Assembly (NCBI GenBank): GCA_004154925.1
Contig: QJNS01000089.1
Coordinates: 216,248-280,247 of the forward strand
Direction of reading: 5' to 3'
Source of the DNA: Monosporascus cannonballus
Lineage: Eukaryota; Ascomycota; Sordariomycetes; Xylariales
Length of the DNA: 64,000 nucleotides
Shown here: piece after piece, positions 10,869 to 24,994 of the stretch
Numbering within the stretch: position 1 is the stretch's first letter
How the letters are laid out: each line of letters starts with the position of its first letter
The notes under the pieces: model-generated
Seen by the model: the letters and a program-made list of their open reading frames with translations, nothing else
Told to the model about the DNA's origin: nothing
Database searches by the model: none
Position numbers and translations under genes: made by a program

Positions 10869-12499
10869 CATTTTTAATTTAAAGCTTAAATAAATATATA
10901 ATTAATAATATATATAAATACTTTTATTATTTCAGGTCGTAAACCGGAAATATATTTATTATTAATAATTAAATAATGCATTTTTATCATAATTACCTTA
11001 TTTAAAATTAAATATTAAAATAAAATATATTTCAATTATATAAATTTTAAGATTTTATTAAATATTATTTTAGAAAACGAAATAATTTCATAATAACTTT
11101 ATAAAATAAATATCATATTAACTCATATTATATTTATCTTTTTTTATAGACGTTTATTGAAAATTACAAAAAATATTAAAACTAGAGAATATAAAATACG
11201 AAACATTTATTGTAGTTGTTTTATAAATTAAATTAATTTAAACACAAATTTCGAAAATATTTTCGGAGATACAATACGATTATTTACGTTTATTAACCTA
11301 AAATTCGAGAAAAAGGATTAAAAATATAATATATTGGTTAAAATTTTCTTATTAATAATAATATATTTCTAATATGGCGTTTTATTATTTAATTATGTTT
11401 TTATATAATTAATTTTAAATTTTTAAATATAAGAATTTTGTTTCGAGAATTTATTTTAAAACCTTTAATTATACTACGAATAAATCGAGATATTTTTAAA
11501 ATTTAATAATAAATTGAAATTAATATTTGTGGTTAAATTTGAATTATATAATAAATATAATAATATTTTACGAAATGCTTTTATAAACACGGTAACACTT
11601 TATTGTAAATGTAAGAAAATACATTATTATATATAAGAAATGTTTAGAGAATTTTAAAATATAATAAATATATTTTGAAAGTATATATACAATTATTATA
11701 TTAAAAAACTTTTATATTTAACCGTTATTTCGAAACTATGTATTTTGATTATAGCAAAAGAGATTATTTTCGAAGAAACTATTTCAGAAAAACCTTTGAT
11801 AAATAATAATATAAGCTTTATAAATAACCTTAGCTAATAAGAAAAAGTTTTTTTAAGTATATATTACCTTTTAAAAATATATAAAAATAATTAGTAAATA
11901 GCGTTTTAGAATTAAATAAATATAAAGGCAAATTATAGTATAATACGTCTTAAAATATTCGAAAAGAGTAGTTAATTATTGCGATTAAAATTTAAATCGA
12001 AATTAAGAACTTATTTAAATAATTTTATTATAATATACGAATAAGTTAAGTTATAAATCCGAATTACAAATTCGTTTAATATTACGAAATTAAAGAATAT
12101 CGTTTCATTAGTATAAAAATAGAAAAACCGGATATTTTATTAAAATTATTAAAATTTCAAAAAACAGATTCCATTATTAATTAATTATTATTTAAATAGA
12201 AACATTAATATAAATCAAAAGTATTACATTTGTTTATTTTATAAAGAAGTATGAAATAATACTTTAATTATTTTCAAAACTAGTAACTGTTAAATTACTA
12301 AAATACTTATTATACAAGTATGCAATAAATTTATTCGACGAAAAAAAAAACTTCAAGATTTTAAAAAGTATATAATAATAATAATAATAGAAAAATTAGA
12401 CGTAATAATAACTTAATTAAAACTCTTATATTATTTGCGCTTTAAAAGACGATATTATATTTTAATATTTGTTATAAAGGGTATAAGTATATAATGTGA

Positions 12500-15353
12500 C
12501 AACATTATATATTATTACTTATAATATATAAAATATTAGATTGGTTAATAGCTGTTTGAATATATACAAAGTTGGACTCAAAAATGCGTATCGTCAAATA
12601 CGTATTAATAAGAATAATAAGTAAAAAATGGCTTTTAAAACGAAATATAATTATTTTGAATATTTTATAATATTATTTGGATAATTTAACACGTTAATTA
12701 CGTTATAAATGTATATTAACGGAACGTTATAAAACCTAATAAATATCGACCATATAATTTATTTTATTAACACATTAATATATAGGCAAGATATAACAAA
12801 ATATAAATAATATATTTGCAGTATATTCGAGAAATTAGGAAAATATAAATTTTATATATTTGTAACTTTCTTTTTTAAATATCAGATTTTAACTAATAAT
12901 ATTAAAATAAAAAAGTTGTATCGAAATTCTTAAAGACCAGTAGTTATCAGAAAATATTTATAATATTCTATCGAAAATGTATTAAAAAATATACAAAAAT
13001 ATTTATTCTATTAATGGACTAACTTTACGAAAAGGTCGAAAACCTTATATAATTATTTTTCGATTACGAAATAATTTTTAAAATATTTTAAATTATTTTA
13101 ATATTAAAAAAAGTTTTTAACCTTTTAATTTACTATTATATATTTACAGTAAAATAAATATATTCGAACAATTTACTGATGTAATTATATTTAAATGTTA
13201 TAAAAAATTAATATTTAATAATATTTAAATTTCTAAAAATAATATCGGAAGAAATCCGTTATGTTATAAAAAATGACAATGTGTTAATTATTGTAAATGT
13301 TTTAGAATATTTAATATTATTTTATTAATTATTCTTACTATTTCGCAAAATCTATTATGAATTATTTTACTTTTAAATATTTAAATTATTTTGTTATAAT
13401 AAATTTCATTACTACGTTCCAATAGGTAAATAATAACATAATTAATAATTCATTAAAAGAATTTAATTGACTAGAAAATAATACAAATTCAAAATTTAAC
13501 AGAAATCAATATTGAAATAATAAGAAAATATTAAAAATAAAAATATGTTAATGAAATGTTAGAGCTATAAATATTTATCGTCTTATTACTAAAATTATGA
13601 ATATCTTATTAATAATAAATATATATAGCTCCGAAAATAGAACGGTTCAAATGTACTGCAAAAAAAGGAAATATTTATAAAGTAAAATTATAATTTATAA
13701 ATTATATAATTTATCGTGATAAACCGTTAATAACGCTATTAAAACGGTACTATTTCCGAAAAAAGACCTAATAATTATTTTAGTTCTTAATTTATAGTAC
13801 AAAATAAACTTATTTTTAATAAAATCTAAAAAGCAAAATATTTAAAAGGAAACGCAAAATACATAAACAATTGTAATGTATTGAAAAGATTACTAATTTA
13901 TTAAAATATAAAAACGTAATTTATAATTCATATAAGTCGAATTTACGCAACTTATTAATTAATATTACAATTTCCTTAATACACATTATTTCGGCGTTTT
14001 AAAAACGTACAAACGGCTAATTTAAAATTATTTTTAGAAAATATGAAATTAAAATGTTAAAAATCCAAAATAATATTTTATCGATATTACGAAAAATTCG
14101 TTTCGTTATTAATTTCGGACCGTTTATATAAAAAGTTACTATAAACTTTAATACGAATTTACCGTTATTTATAAAGCTGTACAACAAAGAAAGCTATAAT
14201 GTTATTTTCGTTATAATAGATAAAATAACGCGATATATATATATTATATCACAATAAAACCGAGATTTATCGTTAACACTTTAATCGAAATATTATTCCA
14301 TTTTATTTTAAATTAAAACAATACTTTTCATAATATAATTTTTAAATATAACTTTTTATTTATTTATAATTTTAAAAATACCTTTTCCAAATTATTTACA
14401 ATTAAACGAAAATTAAACATAATATTTTATTTATAAATGTAGAAACGGAACATTACACTTAATATTAAAATATTATTTATAAATATTTTATAACTGAAAT
14501 TAAATATATTAAACGCCTCATTTATTGCCGATATAAGTTATAAATAATAATAATTATTCTTTAATAGTTAAAACAATATTAACCGAAATACTGTTTAAAC
14601 ATATATTATAAGCATTAAAATATGTTTTTATAATAATATAATTTTGAAATTTTAAATTTATTAAGATACTTAAAAAAAGAAATATAGTAATAAAAGAAGA
14701 AAAATATAATATCAAACAATCGCCATATAAAAAATAAATATATAAAGGTTTTCATTAAATGTATTAATTAATACAGAACTGATAAAAAGTTTTCGAATAA
14801 ATATATTAAACATTTTTAAGTAATAAAACTTACAAATTCGAAATTGATTTTTAAAATACGATTTCTATTTTTACATAATCATATTTATAAAGTTTTTCGT
14901 ACATTATTATTAACGCCGTAATATAATAAAGGTAACCTTAAAAAACAGGAAAATAACTTGAGTATAAAGGTGAAAAAATACTAAAAAATCGTAATAATAA
15001 ATAATAGCTTATAAAATAAAAGAGTTTTGCCTTTCAAAACGAATATATTAAAATCTTATTATTTTATATAAAACGTTATTTAAATAACGAAAATTAAAAA
15101 AAGAAAATATGTAAAAAGAAATATTATAATAAAAACATCACAAAATAAACAAGATTAATTATTAATTATTATTTATTAAAACCGTTACCCTCGCGCTGTT
15201 AAATATATTTACTTTTTAATAATGTATTTACAGTTTATTGAATATTTCGAAATAGAATTTAAATTTAATTCGTTATAATATCGATATAAAAAGTATTTAA
15301 TTATCGCAAAACTGTTTAAATATTATTATTATCTTATTTATCGTTATCATCTA
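12500..15353 (+). mobile_element. RIP-mutated Ty3/Gypsy pol remnant (element 'G2'), cut at its 3' side by element 'G1'
   Basis: On the plus strand, at about 12550-12960, a stop-riddled frame reads GLKNAYRQIRI, then MAFKTKYNYFEY, MYINGTL, NIDHIIYF and LIYRQDITKYK, the order of a Ty3/Gypsy reverse transcriptase. Around 14080-14300 come TNLPLFIKLYNKESYN and VIFVIIDKITRYIY, matching the start of the integrase core. Around 14960-15080 lies a stretch resembling a chromodomain (IAYKIKEFCLSKR for an original IxWKGF-like strand), so this may be a chromovirus. Gag and LTRs were not identified. The 3' side is interrupted at 15354-15358 by the target duplication of the next element, and its continuation should lie from 25422. 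Confidence 0.75.
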
Positions 15354-15358
15354 TATTT

Positions 15359-15785
15359 TGTTAGAAGAATAAGATTTTTTTTGACCTCGAAAAGACCTAC
15401 TTTTAGAGCCTAACGCGGGCCTATCTTAGCTAAACCGCGGATAAAGAGGTTCGATATTCGAAATAATCTAATTAATTTAAGTAATTTAAGAAATTTAGGA
15501 CTAGATTATATAAAATATATAGATTTATAATATATTTTGTTACGAAAAACAAAAGTATATAATAAATGGATTATTTATATAAATAATTGCTTATTTAACT
15601 TTATTATTTAATTGTTAATTTAACCTTTTAAATAAAGGTGTCGTTTTTTAATTAAGGAAAAAGTTTATAAACTTTTTAACGAATAAAATACTGGATTACT
15701 TTTTGCTTTATTATAAATTGCAAATTAAAACCTTTTTTCGAATATTACTTATCCCTTTAGATATATATATTATAAATTCGTTATA
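15359..15785 (+). repeat. 5' LTR of Gypsy element G1
   Basis: Starts TGTTAG and ends TTCGTTATA (original likely TTCGTTACA). It aligns along its length with 24995-25416 and, in reverse complement, with the unmutated solo LTR at 26111-26533. Confidence 0.8.
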
Positions 15786-16209
15786 TTTTAATAGCTTTTT
15801 AATTAATAGCCGACGAATAATTTATCGCGTAATTAGAGTATAGAGTTTTGGAATTTAGTACAAACGATAATATAAAACGATATTTAAAAGATAAATAACA
15901 TATCCGATTTCCGTTATAAATTAATAAAAGGTTAATTACAGTATTAAATAATTTATCCCTTGTTAAAAAGATATTCCGATTAATCGATAATATGATATTA
16001 ATAACTACTTGATTGCAACGAAATTCTTATCTCTTTTAGCATTAACTTACTCTTATAAAAATATTATTAAAATTCAAATATTTACGGCTAAAGAAATTAA
16101 GAACGAAAAAAGAAAAAAATATAAAATCTAATAAAAAAGAAATCAACGCTTAACGAAAAGCTATATATTTTAATATCAAAGCTATAAATCTTAAAAACGG
16201 AAAACGCTA

Positions 16210-18041
16210 GCCTCGGACCCCACCTAATAAATTACCTCAGCAATAAATAGCCAAAACATATACAAATTAATAGTAATCTGCATATTCTAAAGCTTTTCAA
16301 CAATGCAATAACGTATTTCTTAATAAAATAAAACTACTTAGGCTATTTAGATTTGCGTTATCTCTTTTTAACGAGTTGCTTTTCAATATAACTATTAATT
16401 GGAATTTGATTACCAACTGTTATAGATTTCAAACGTTTAGTAATTTTGTTTTTAGCCGACCTAATATCTAATAAATTCGCAAAAATCTCATTCAGCTATT
16501 TAATAACAATTTAGCGTTTAAGACCTTTGTATTTTTCGAATTTCGTTCGTAAAAGCTAATAATCTAGGCGAAAAATGGCGTTTTCGATATTAAAATTATC
16601 AAGTCCCTTAGCCGTTTTAATTACCACCTTCTATATATCGCGAAATACCTCCGTCTAATTGCGTAAGGTCGATCGCATACTTTTCTATAACTTTAGAGCC
16701 CTATAAAGAATATATACGACTTCGTTCTGGCTGTTAATTATTTGTTCCGGAGGTATTTTCGGCTTAAGGGTCGGTAACGGTATTATTTCGAGATTTTTTA
16801 ATATTATTTCGAGTTTAAAAAAATAAGCTAATATAACGTTATTTAGCTTTAATGTTTTTGTCGATAAAGGCGATTTCGGCAGCTTTGCGATGCGTTTTTA
16901 ACATACGGCGTTTGTATTCGAAAATTATTACGAATAGTCCGCCGGCTTTCCATAAAGCGATATAATATTTTTTTCAAATACGGAAAATATAGTAACGTTA
17001 AATAACTAAAAGTTACCACTTAAATAAAATGGAAAATATATAAGGAGGACTTCATTCTTAAATTTTTGTATATAAAAATAAAAATACGTATATAATATAG
17101 CTATTTAAATAATTAACCGTTATTTATTATAGAAACGAAACTTAATTTCTGGGAAGAAAATAAATTTTATTTATTTTAACGCAATAACGTTATTAATTTA
17201 TTTTTTCGAAATTAACGTATATTCGCTTTTCTTTTCCATATTTTCGAATAATAATTGTTTTTAATCGATTAAACTATTGAAAATATATTTACTCCTATTT
17301 TTCTCGTATATAAAAAAGATATATTCGAAAATAAATACTTATAACATTACCCCTGATTTTCTAAGTTTCGTATAAATCGTTTCCGAAAATCTTACGACCG
17401 TTTTATTAGCTTGTTTCCTTTTTTGAACGCCTATTTTATTTATATTATATTCGTTCGCAAGTTTGATTTTATATTTAATTCGGATAGCGATAAGAAAAAA
17501 AGAAAAACTTGCGGATATCGTTGCGATCGCGTACCTTTAGGCGGTCCCGAGGCATAATTCGTTTTCTTTTTGTATATATCTTATTGTAACGTACGATGAA
17601 GCAATTAATTTAATTTTTTCCAACGGTTTTTTCAAGACGCAGTAAGGATTTTGCTATTTGACGAACCTGGGTCTTTATGGAAGCGCGGCCGTATATTGTT
17701 TTATGCAATATCTAATTAATAATTTTATGTTTTTCCTGATCCGATAATTTACGCGCGGTATTTTAGGTTTCGGAACGCGGTTTAACGCTCTAAACGCTGT
17801 ATAATAAAATCGATTAGGGTATTTCGAATCGCGCGTTCGTTAGGGCCTCGAAATCACTTTCTGTAATAAAGTCCTTGACGTTTTGAATTCTCTGCTTACG
17901 GTCGAAATTAACCATTTTTATCCGAAATTAATTGACTAAAAAGTGATAGAGTTATCGCAAAGTATTGTTATAAGGAGTGGTTGTTATTGTGGAAAAGAGT
18001 TTATTTATTGCTAAGGTAATTTATTAAGTGATGTCCGAGGT
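16210..18041 (-). mobile_element. Fot1/pogo-type DNA transposon (Tc1/mariner superfamily), RIP-mutated, inside G1
   Basis: The ends carry inverted repeats of about 40 bp: CCTCGGACCCCACCTAATAA from 16211 matches the reverse complement of the right end (CCTCGGACATCACTTAATAA, ending at 18040). Both ends are next to TA, the target duplication of this superfamily. A minus-strand transposase remnant starts at ATG 17915 (MVNFDRKQRIQNVKDF) and runs with stops to about 16350. Its layout is like Fot1: an N-terminal helix-turn-helix part with AFETARFEIP-like text (here ALTNARFEIP), RASIKTQVRQIAKSLL, INCFIVRYN, and a C-terminal KPKIPPEQ...VVYILYRALKL region. The length of 1.83 kb fits Fot1 elements. It lies between the 5' LTR and gag region of G1 in opposite orientation. 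Confidence 0.75.
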
Positions 18042-21000
18042 TAAATACACTTAATAATAAAAAGCTTTAACTTTATCGTTATTCTGTACAAACTAATTAC
18101 TAAAAAATATCATCTCTTTTCCTAATTACAATACAAATACAGATATTAAAAGTTATAAGTTAATTTTTCCAAAAGTTTATAACGGATTTATAAATATAAA
18201 AGAGTTTTTAGCTTAAGATAGATTTTACTTCAAGTTCTATAAGAATTTCTTAACAAAAATCTATTAAAAATAATTATTATTTTATAACTAATTATTAAGA
18301 AAAGTTTTTAATAATTAGAATGTATTATGAAAATTTACTTACAAAACTATTTAGCAATTCTTCGAATATAATAAATTATATCTTTAATAAATATCGACAT
18401 TTTTTTAAAAAAATAAAGACGTTATTTAAAAGTTCAAATAAAAATAATACGCGGTTAACCAATTTTAGGGTTTTTAAATCAAATTAATATCTAAATCTAT
18501 TGTTAAATTTAACCGCGTAATAGCTAGTTTTAACTTATTAAACCACGCGTTATTTTATCTTTATTATAATTGTTTAAAGTTTTAAGTCAAAAATATATGA
18601 TATATAAAATTTAAAATTAAATCCTTTATAAAATACACCGATAAGATTATTATCGTCGATAAACGTACTTTTCATAAATGCTTTTAAAAAGGGGGTAAAT
18701 AAACGAAATAACGATAAAAGCTGTAATAGACGAATTAAACAGAACGAAGATAAGACTTAAAAAAGTATTACTTTGAAAAAGTCCTAAAAATAAATTTAAT
18801 ATAAAATGCTTTGATGATAATAAAAATGGTATTTTAAAAATAAATATTGTTTTTCAACTAAAAAGAATTCCAGACAAAAAGGTACTTTTAGCTCTAAAAT
18901 AAAACCAGAATAGTTAAATAAAAAACAAACTATAAAGTAAAAAAACAAAAAGAAAACGAAAAAAACAAACAAAAAAAGAAAAGAGTAAATAAGACCTTTT
19001 TCCAATCGGAATTTATGATTATTACAACTATCTAGATCTAAAACGACATCATAAAGTACGAGGAATATCCTATATACGAAAGTTCTAAGGTTAAAGCTTA
19101 CAGATATTATCTATAACAAAACCGCCTTTAAAATAACCATAGAGCTAAAATATCTTCGCTATTTCAACATATCGAAACACGAGATATACGATAAATACAG
19201 CTAGTTCCGGCCAGATATTAATATTTATAAATAATTGTCCTTAAATTTTGCAAAATTCTTAGATATAATATATATTTAAAAACAACCTTTAATAGATTTT
19301 TACACTATATTATACGTATATTCTATTATTTCCATATTTACTTAATTTATTTTAAAATCAAAACGAATAATAAATGTTAATTTCGATAAAATCAAAAGAT
19401 TACTACGAATTCTAACGATAAATATAAATATATAAAAAGTTTTTCATAGCCAAAATACCTAAAGTTATATTACTTATATCTCAAATAAAAACGAAATCAA
19501 TAAGCTCTATCGTAAAAATACCTATGTTATTTTCCGATACTTTATATTTAATACGAACTCCTAGATATAAAAGCTAGTTTTGTAAAAGTATATACAGTTA
19601 ATCTTATAATCTGGAAAATATAAAACCAAATATTATGTTAAAAAAGACCCTTGCTTTCGAATACCAGTTATACAAAGAGAAATAATACAAATATATACAT
19701 TATTGTTGTACCAAATATATTATCAAAAAAATTAAAAAATAGAAACGCTTATTTATAAATAAATTACGCCAGTTAAAAAAGCGCTAAAACCTTTCGAAAT
19801 TAGGATATAAAAAAGCTCACTAATACAAAACCTAATACAAAATAAGAAGAAAAATAAATAATTAGATTAAAATTTCTCTTTACCATAAAAAGTATACGTT
19901 CAAAATCAGAATTAACTTAAAAGCAAAAGGTAATTTTATTTTTCTCACAGTAACAGAAAATATTGAATTTTTTAAAAATATAAATTAAAATTCTACAAAT
20001 GACTGATAGGAATCCAAAATTTATTCAAGTACGAAAATTAACAAATACTTCGAAAAACTAAGGAATTTCTCGTCCAAATTCAAAAACATCAAAAATAACT
20101 TTTATTAAACATAGCGTACATCTTGGAATATAATATTATTTTAAAAATAATTTAATTCCGTTCTAGAAATTTACGCATTCACTAAAAAAACAAATACTTT
20201 TTTAAGAAAACAAAGTAATATCTGAAAAAGATTTTTACGAAATTTGCTACATAATTAAAAAGTATGAATTTCGACTTAAATTATAATAATATCTTTAAAA
20301 TATCGCAAATATAAAATGCTTTTTCGAAACAAAAAAGACCATAAGTTATTGCTATATAATTAATGAGATTATCAAATTTTTATTAAAAAAGCATTATTTA
20401 AATTCCACAAACTCATTATATAAATGTTAAAAAGCTAAGAACGCTATAAAAAGGCAAATAATTAAACTTAAAGAAAAAATATGTTTAATCTATTACATCT
20501 TTAGCAAAATACTTAATACTTATAATACCTAAACTTAAATATAATAAACAGAAAAGTAACTAAAACGAAAACCTTATTTCTCGACGTATAATTGATTACA
20601 AATAATTAAATAATATTATTATCAAAAACGAATATCTTTTAATACTTATATATATCATAAAAAGTATTAGCAATACAAAATAATTTACGATATTTAATTT
20701 TCGAAACGGTTATTATCATATTTAAAGAGCTAAAAAAAGCTACTTTTAAAATAATAGACGAATATTACGAATATTATATTATTTCTATAAAACTTATTAA
20801 TATTCCTATAAATTTCTAACGATTAATTATAACTATTTTCAAAAAAACCCTTAAATAACTTCATATTTATGTATCATAAAAATATATTTATCTATTTAAA
20901 AGCCTTAGAAAAACACAAAAGAATTCGTTTTAATGTTCGAAACTTTAAATAATACAAATATCCGAATTAATCTAGAAAAACAATATACTAAATATAAAAA

Positions 21001-21537
21001 AACTAAGCTTTCTAAAGTTTACTTTTATTTTCGGCCAAATTCAAATTTAAAATTATAAATTAAAAGTAATAAAAAACTGGCCCATTTTTAATAAAATAAA
21101 CGTTATAGAAATCTGGCAGATTTTAAGATTTATTAATTACGTACGTAATCTAATTAGAAACAATATAAAGATATAATTAAATTATTAACGAAATATGCTC
21201 CTAAAATACATATCAAAAAATTCGAATTCTTGAAACAAAAACTAAAAAGGCTTTTTAGCAGCATAAAAATAAAATTAATAAAATATTAAAAATAAAACGA
21301 CTTAACGCAAACACCTAAAAACGTTTAAAAACCGACGCTTTAAATTATATCTTAAACGTTATTCTTGAACAATTAAAAAATAAGTAAAAAATAATACCTA
21401 ATAACTTATTACTTTAAAATATTATAAAACGCAGAATTCAAATACCGGATTTACGATAAGTAATTATTAGCAATCGTTAACGTTATTAAGAAATAAATAC
21501 TATCTTTTAGCAGAACTAAAAAAACCTTTCGATATTT

Positions 21538-21911
21538 TGTTACGTTCTAATAGCTGCGACCTTCAGAAACGGTCGCAGCCGAAAGATTAAGGTGGATCAG
21601 ATCAAGTGACGGATCATCGACTCACTGGTAATAAGCCAGTAAGTCGAATTATTAATTTATTAGTGATAAGTTAGTAAGCCGGATTACTAATTTATTAATA
21701 ATAAGCCAATAAGCCTAATAAGATATACATATTTATTAATTTCGTAATTTAAATAATTTTAATTTATAATAAAATATTATTATATAAAATGTTTTCAATA
21801 ATACGACACGTAATAAATTATTATACTTATTATTCAAAGCCTTATAATACTTATATTAATATAAACCCGTACGACTTAGATTTAGTAGTTGGTTAAACAA
21901 CCTAGTCGTTA
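21538..21911. mobile_element. Solo LTR-like insertion in the RNase H region of G1
   Basis: 374 bp starting TGTTACG, flanked by TATTT on both sides (21533-21537 and 21912-21916). It interrupts the RNase H remnant, which reads KKPFDI before it and continues with FNFKIYY after it. Inside are a perfect 9-bp hairpin stem (GCTGCGACC/GGTCGCAGC, 21553-21579) and a tandem repeat (next entry). The 3' terminus TTA would be CA before RIP. Confidence 0.55.
21628..21722 (+). repeat. 35-bp tandem repeat, about 2.7 units
   Basis: Units start GTAATAAGCCAGTAAGTCGA (21628), GTGATAAGTTAGTAAGCCGG (21663) and ATAATAAGCCAATAAGCCTA (21698, partial). Differences are mainly transitions. The repeat lies inside the solo LTR-like insertion. 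Confidence 0.75.
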
Positions 21912-22273
21912 TATTTTTACGTCGACTTTAAAAGTTTTATTGAATTTATAAATGTATAAAAATGAAATAAGCCACGCGAAACTTAAATCATTATCGTATT
22001 AACATTTAATTTTAAAATATACTACAATAAAAAAAAATATCCAGACGAATATTATTAATTATAAAGGCGATTATAATTTCAAAGTCTTAAAAAAGTTTAT
22101 AATTATTATAATATAATATAAATAATATTGTATAATTATATAAAACACTAAAAAAACTAATCTCCGAATTATTAATCTAATTCCGGAATTCCTATAATAT
22201 AGAAAAACAAAAAAACAGAATCTAGTAATTAAAAAGATAACCAAAAAATTAATTACTATACCATGGCAAAATC

Positions 22274-22780
22274 TGTAAGATAACGAGGGTACGACGCTAA
22301 CCACAATACCAAAAGATCAGCAATTCCAAATCTTAATAAGGGTTTGGGCACCTAATCCACCTTATAAGGATTAATTATACATATCATCATAATTACTTCC
22401 TCCGTTTTAATAAAATTATTTTGATTTTAGGGCTGGATAAAATATCGAACTCTTAAGGCTTTACTACGCCCTATAAGCATATAACGCGGTCGAATCTTTC
22501 GCGCCGACCACTCGCCAAATGCTAGCGGTTGGAATTTTTTCGGTTTACCTTCTAGTGCTTTTTAGCCTATAACCGTTTTTATAAGGATTAAACCTTGTTT
22601 CCAGTATGTCGCCAAAGTGGCGCCGAACTAGCTGATATACCTAATTAGAGTTTAGAATAATTGTAAAAATAACAAAGGTGTGACGTTTACTATAAAACTA
22701 AAAGATTAACAATTTCAAACTCTAATTGGGGTTTAGATACTCTAATCCACCTAATAAGGACTAGCTATGCATATTATTAT
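22274..22780. mobile_element. TRIM-like miniature LTR element
   Basis: Direct repeats of about 116 and 118 bp (22274-22389 and 22662-22779, both starting TGTAA) enclose about 270 bp of non-coding, normal-composition DNA. The whole 507-bp unit is flanked by the 6-bp direct repeat AAAATC (22268-22273 and 22781-22786). It has no reading frame, which fits a terminal-repeat retrotransposon in miniature. It splits the region between RNase H and integrase of G1. The exact LTR ends are uncertain by a base or two. Confidence 0.6.
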
Positions 22781-24365
22781 AAAATCTATATTTCTAAAAA
22801 CCAATAAGAACAATTTATAAAAGAATTGCATAAAAATCTATTATATAGATATAAAAGAATTTTCAAAACTATTAAACGATTATTAAAAAAAATAAAATTT
22901 TCTAAAATTACGCAGAAAAATCAAGAAAATTATCAAAGATTACTAATACTTGTAATAAAGTTAAAATAATACGTTATAAGTCTTACAGATTATTATAACC
23001 TATTAATATTCTTAATAAGGTTTAAAATATTGTAACTTAAAACTTTATTATTAATATATTTTATTAAAAATTCCAAATACTAAAATTAAGTATAACGAAA
23101 TATAAATTATTATCGATAAAACTATTATTTATAAATACTTCTTCCCAGTTTTGAAAAATATAATAGTAAAATAATTAATCTATATTTTTATTCGAAATTA
23201 TCTTCACAAATATAAAATACTAAACAACTATTTTTAATAAAAATAAACTCTTTATATCCAAATTCCATACTAGCTTTTTTAAGCAAATCGGTATTAAACT
23301 TAAATTTTCAACAACTTATTACTTTTAAACGAATAACTAAACAAAACAATTAAACCAAACCCTAAAACAATATTTTAGAAATTACGTTAATTACTAGCAA
23401 AATAACTTAATAAAATTCATGCCTAAGGCTTAATAACATATAACATATAAATTAACAAAATATAAACGTATTTTCTCTTGTAATTCTATACGGTTGCGAT
23501 ACAAAAACTCAGCAACTAAAATAATTATTTACAAAAGACTCAAAAATTATAACAACCGCTCCAAAAGCAAAAACCCTAACAATATAAATCAAAAATATTT
23601 AAACCCGTTTGCGGATCGATTAATAATTTCTTTAACGAAAAATAACCTAGTATTACAACAAAAGGAAATTAAAAAAATAATTTTGTCAAAAAAGAATAAG
23701 GTTTACTTATTACGTTAAAGACAAAACGTAACCTTAAACATCTTATAAATCAAAACGAAAGAACTTAATTATAAATTTAATTTTAAGAAATTTAAACAGT
23801 TTAAAGTTAGCGAAATTATTTCAAATTTTAATTATCGACTAACGTTGTATAAAAATATACAAATGTATCTTATTTACTATATTTTTTGCTTTAACGAATA
23901 CCTAAAAAGGCATTTTTACAAATAAATCTGGAAATTAAAAAAACGATAGTAACGAATACGATATTAAAAAACTTGAAATTTTAAATTAATCAACATAAAA
24001 TTTAATATTTAATCAAATAGAAAAAATACTCATATAAAAAACACAGAGGAATTATTTAAGTACTTAACGAATACGATAAACTTAGTTAAAACGTTTTATC
24101 GCCAAAATTCGGATCAATCGACTTTAATATAGCCAAAATTACGGGCGATAACGATCTCTCGCTTAAATTCAACTTTACGTCGTTTTAGTTAAAAAAGTAT
24201 AAAGGTTTCCACCATAACGTTTATTTTTAAATCAAATTGAATTTGCTTTACGTTCATATAACACTATGTTTCTTCTCACTTTTCTTTTTTTAATTAATTT
24301 AATTTATGCTTTTTTTTAAAATAACTATAACATTTTTAAAAACCTTTTATTAAAAACGCAAATAC

Positions 24366-24493
24366 TGATATAGCAGGTCTTAGGGACTAGATGACGTCAA
24401 GACTTAGGTGCTGTATATCTCTTTGATTGACAGCGTTTTCGCTATTTTTCTTCTTTAAGAATTCAAGTCATTACTATCAAATCATGCGTATCA
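24366..24493. mobile_element. 128-bp solo LTR-like element inside G1
   Basis: Starts TGATA and ends TATCA (perfect 5-bp inverted ends of TG...CA type), flanked by the 5-bp direct repeat AATAC on both sides (24361-24365 and 24494-24498). A second copy lies at 25468-25592. Confidence 0.65.
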
Positions 24494-24994
24494 AATACTT
24501 TAATCGACTAATAAATTCTTAAGACTTTTTTTTGGTCAACAAAATATCTTTTTTTAGCGTTAATACAAATTATTTAATTTCTTTTTAATAATTTTCTAAT
24601 ACGCTGTAAAACCATTTTCAACTTTACGTTATTTCTTTTTTCAACGATCGCATTTTTATCTAATTTTGTTAAAAAATTTATAATTAAAATATTATAAACG
24701 AGATGTTAACGACGGATATAATACTTATAACTTAAACTATCAAAAACGTAAAAATATTCAAAATTGTTTAAACGAACGCAGTTTAAATAAAAAACCCTTA
24801 ATATCGAATTTTTAATTAAATTAATCTAAGCGTTACAGAAATCCCATTAATTTAAACCAAATTTCTTTTCTTTTTTTAATACGGCTTATTATAATAGAAT
24901 TAGCTTAAAGCTTTTCGAAATTCTTTTTTAATAAGCAAAGCAGTTACTTACGGTTTTTATCTTTAAGATAAAAATGCTTCAAAAAAGAAAATAA

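Noticed and set aside
18796..19005. 69-codon hydrophobic frame in the RIP block
   Set aside because: Phe/Tyr-rich translation is the by-product of AT-rich, A/T-biased DNA.
21628..21722. Regular 35-bp repeats considered as a CRISPR-like array
   Set aside because: The units are contiguous without spacers, lie inside a transposon remnant, and the genome is fungal.
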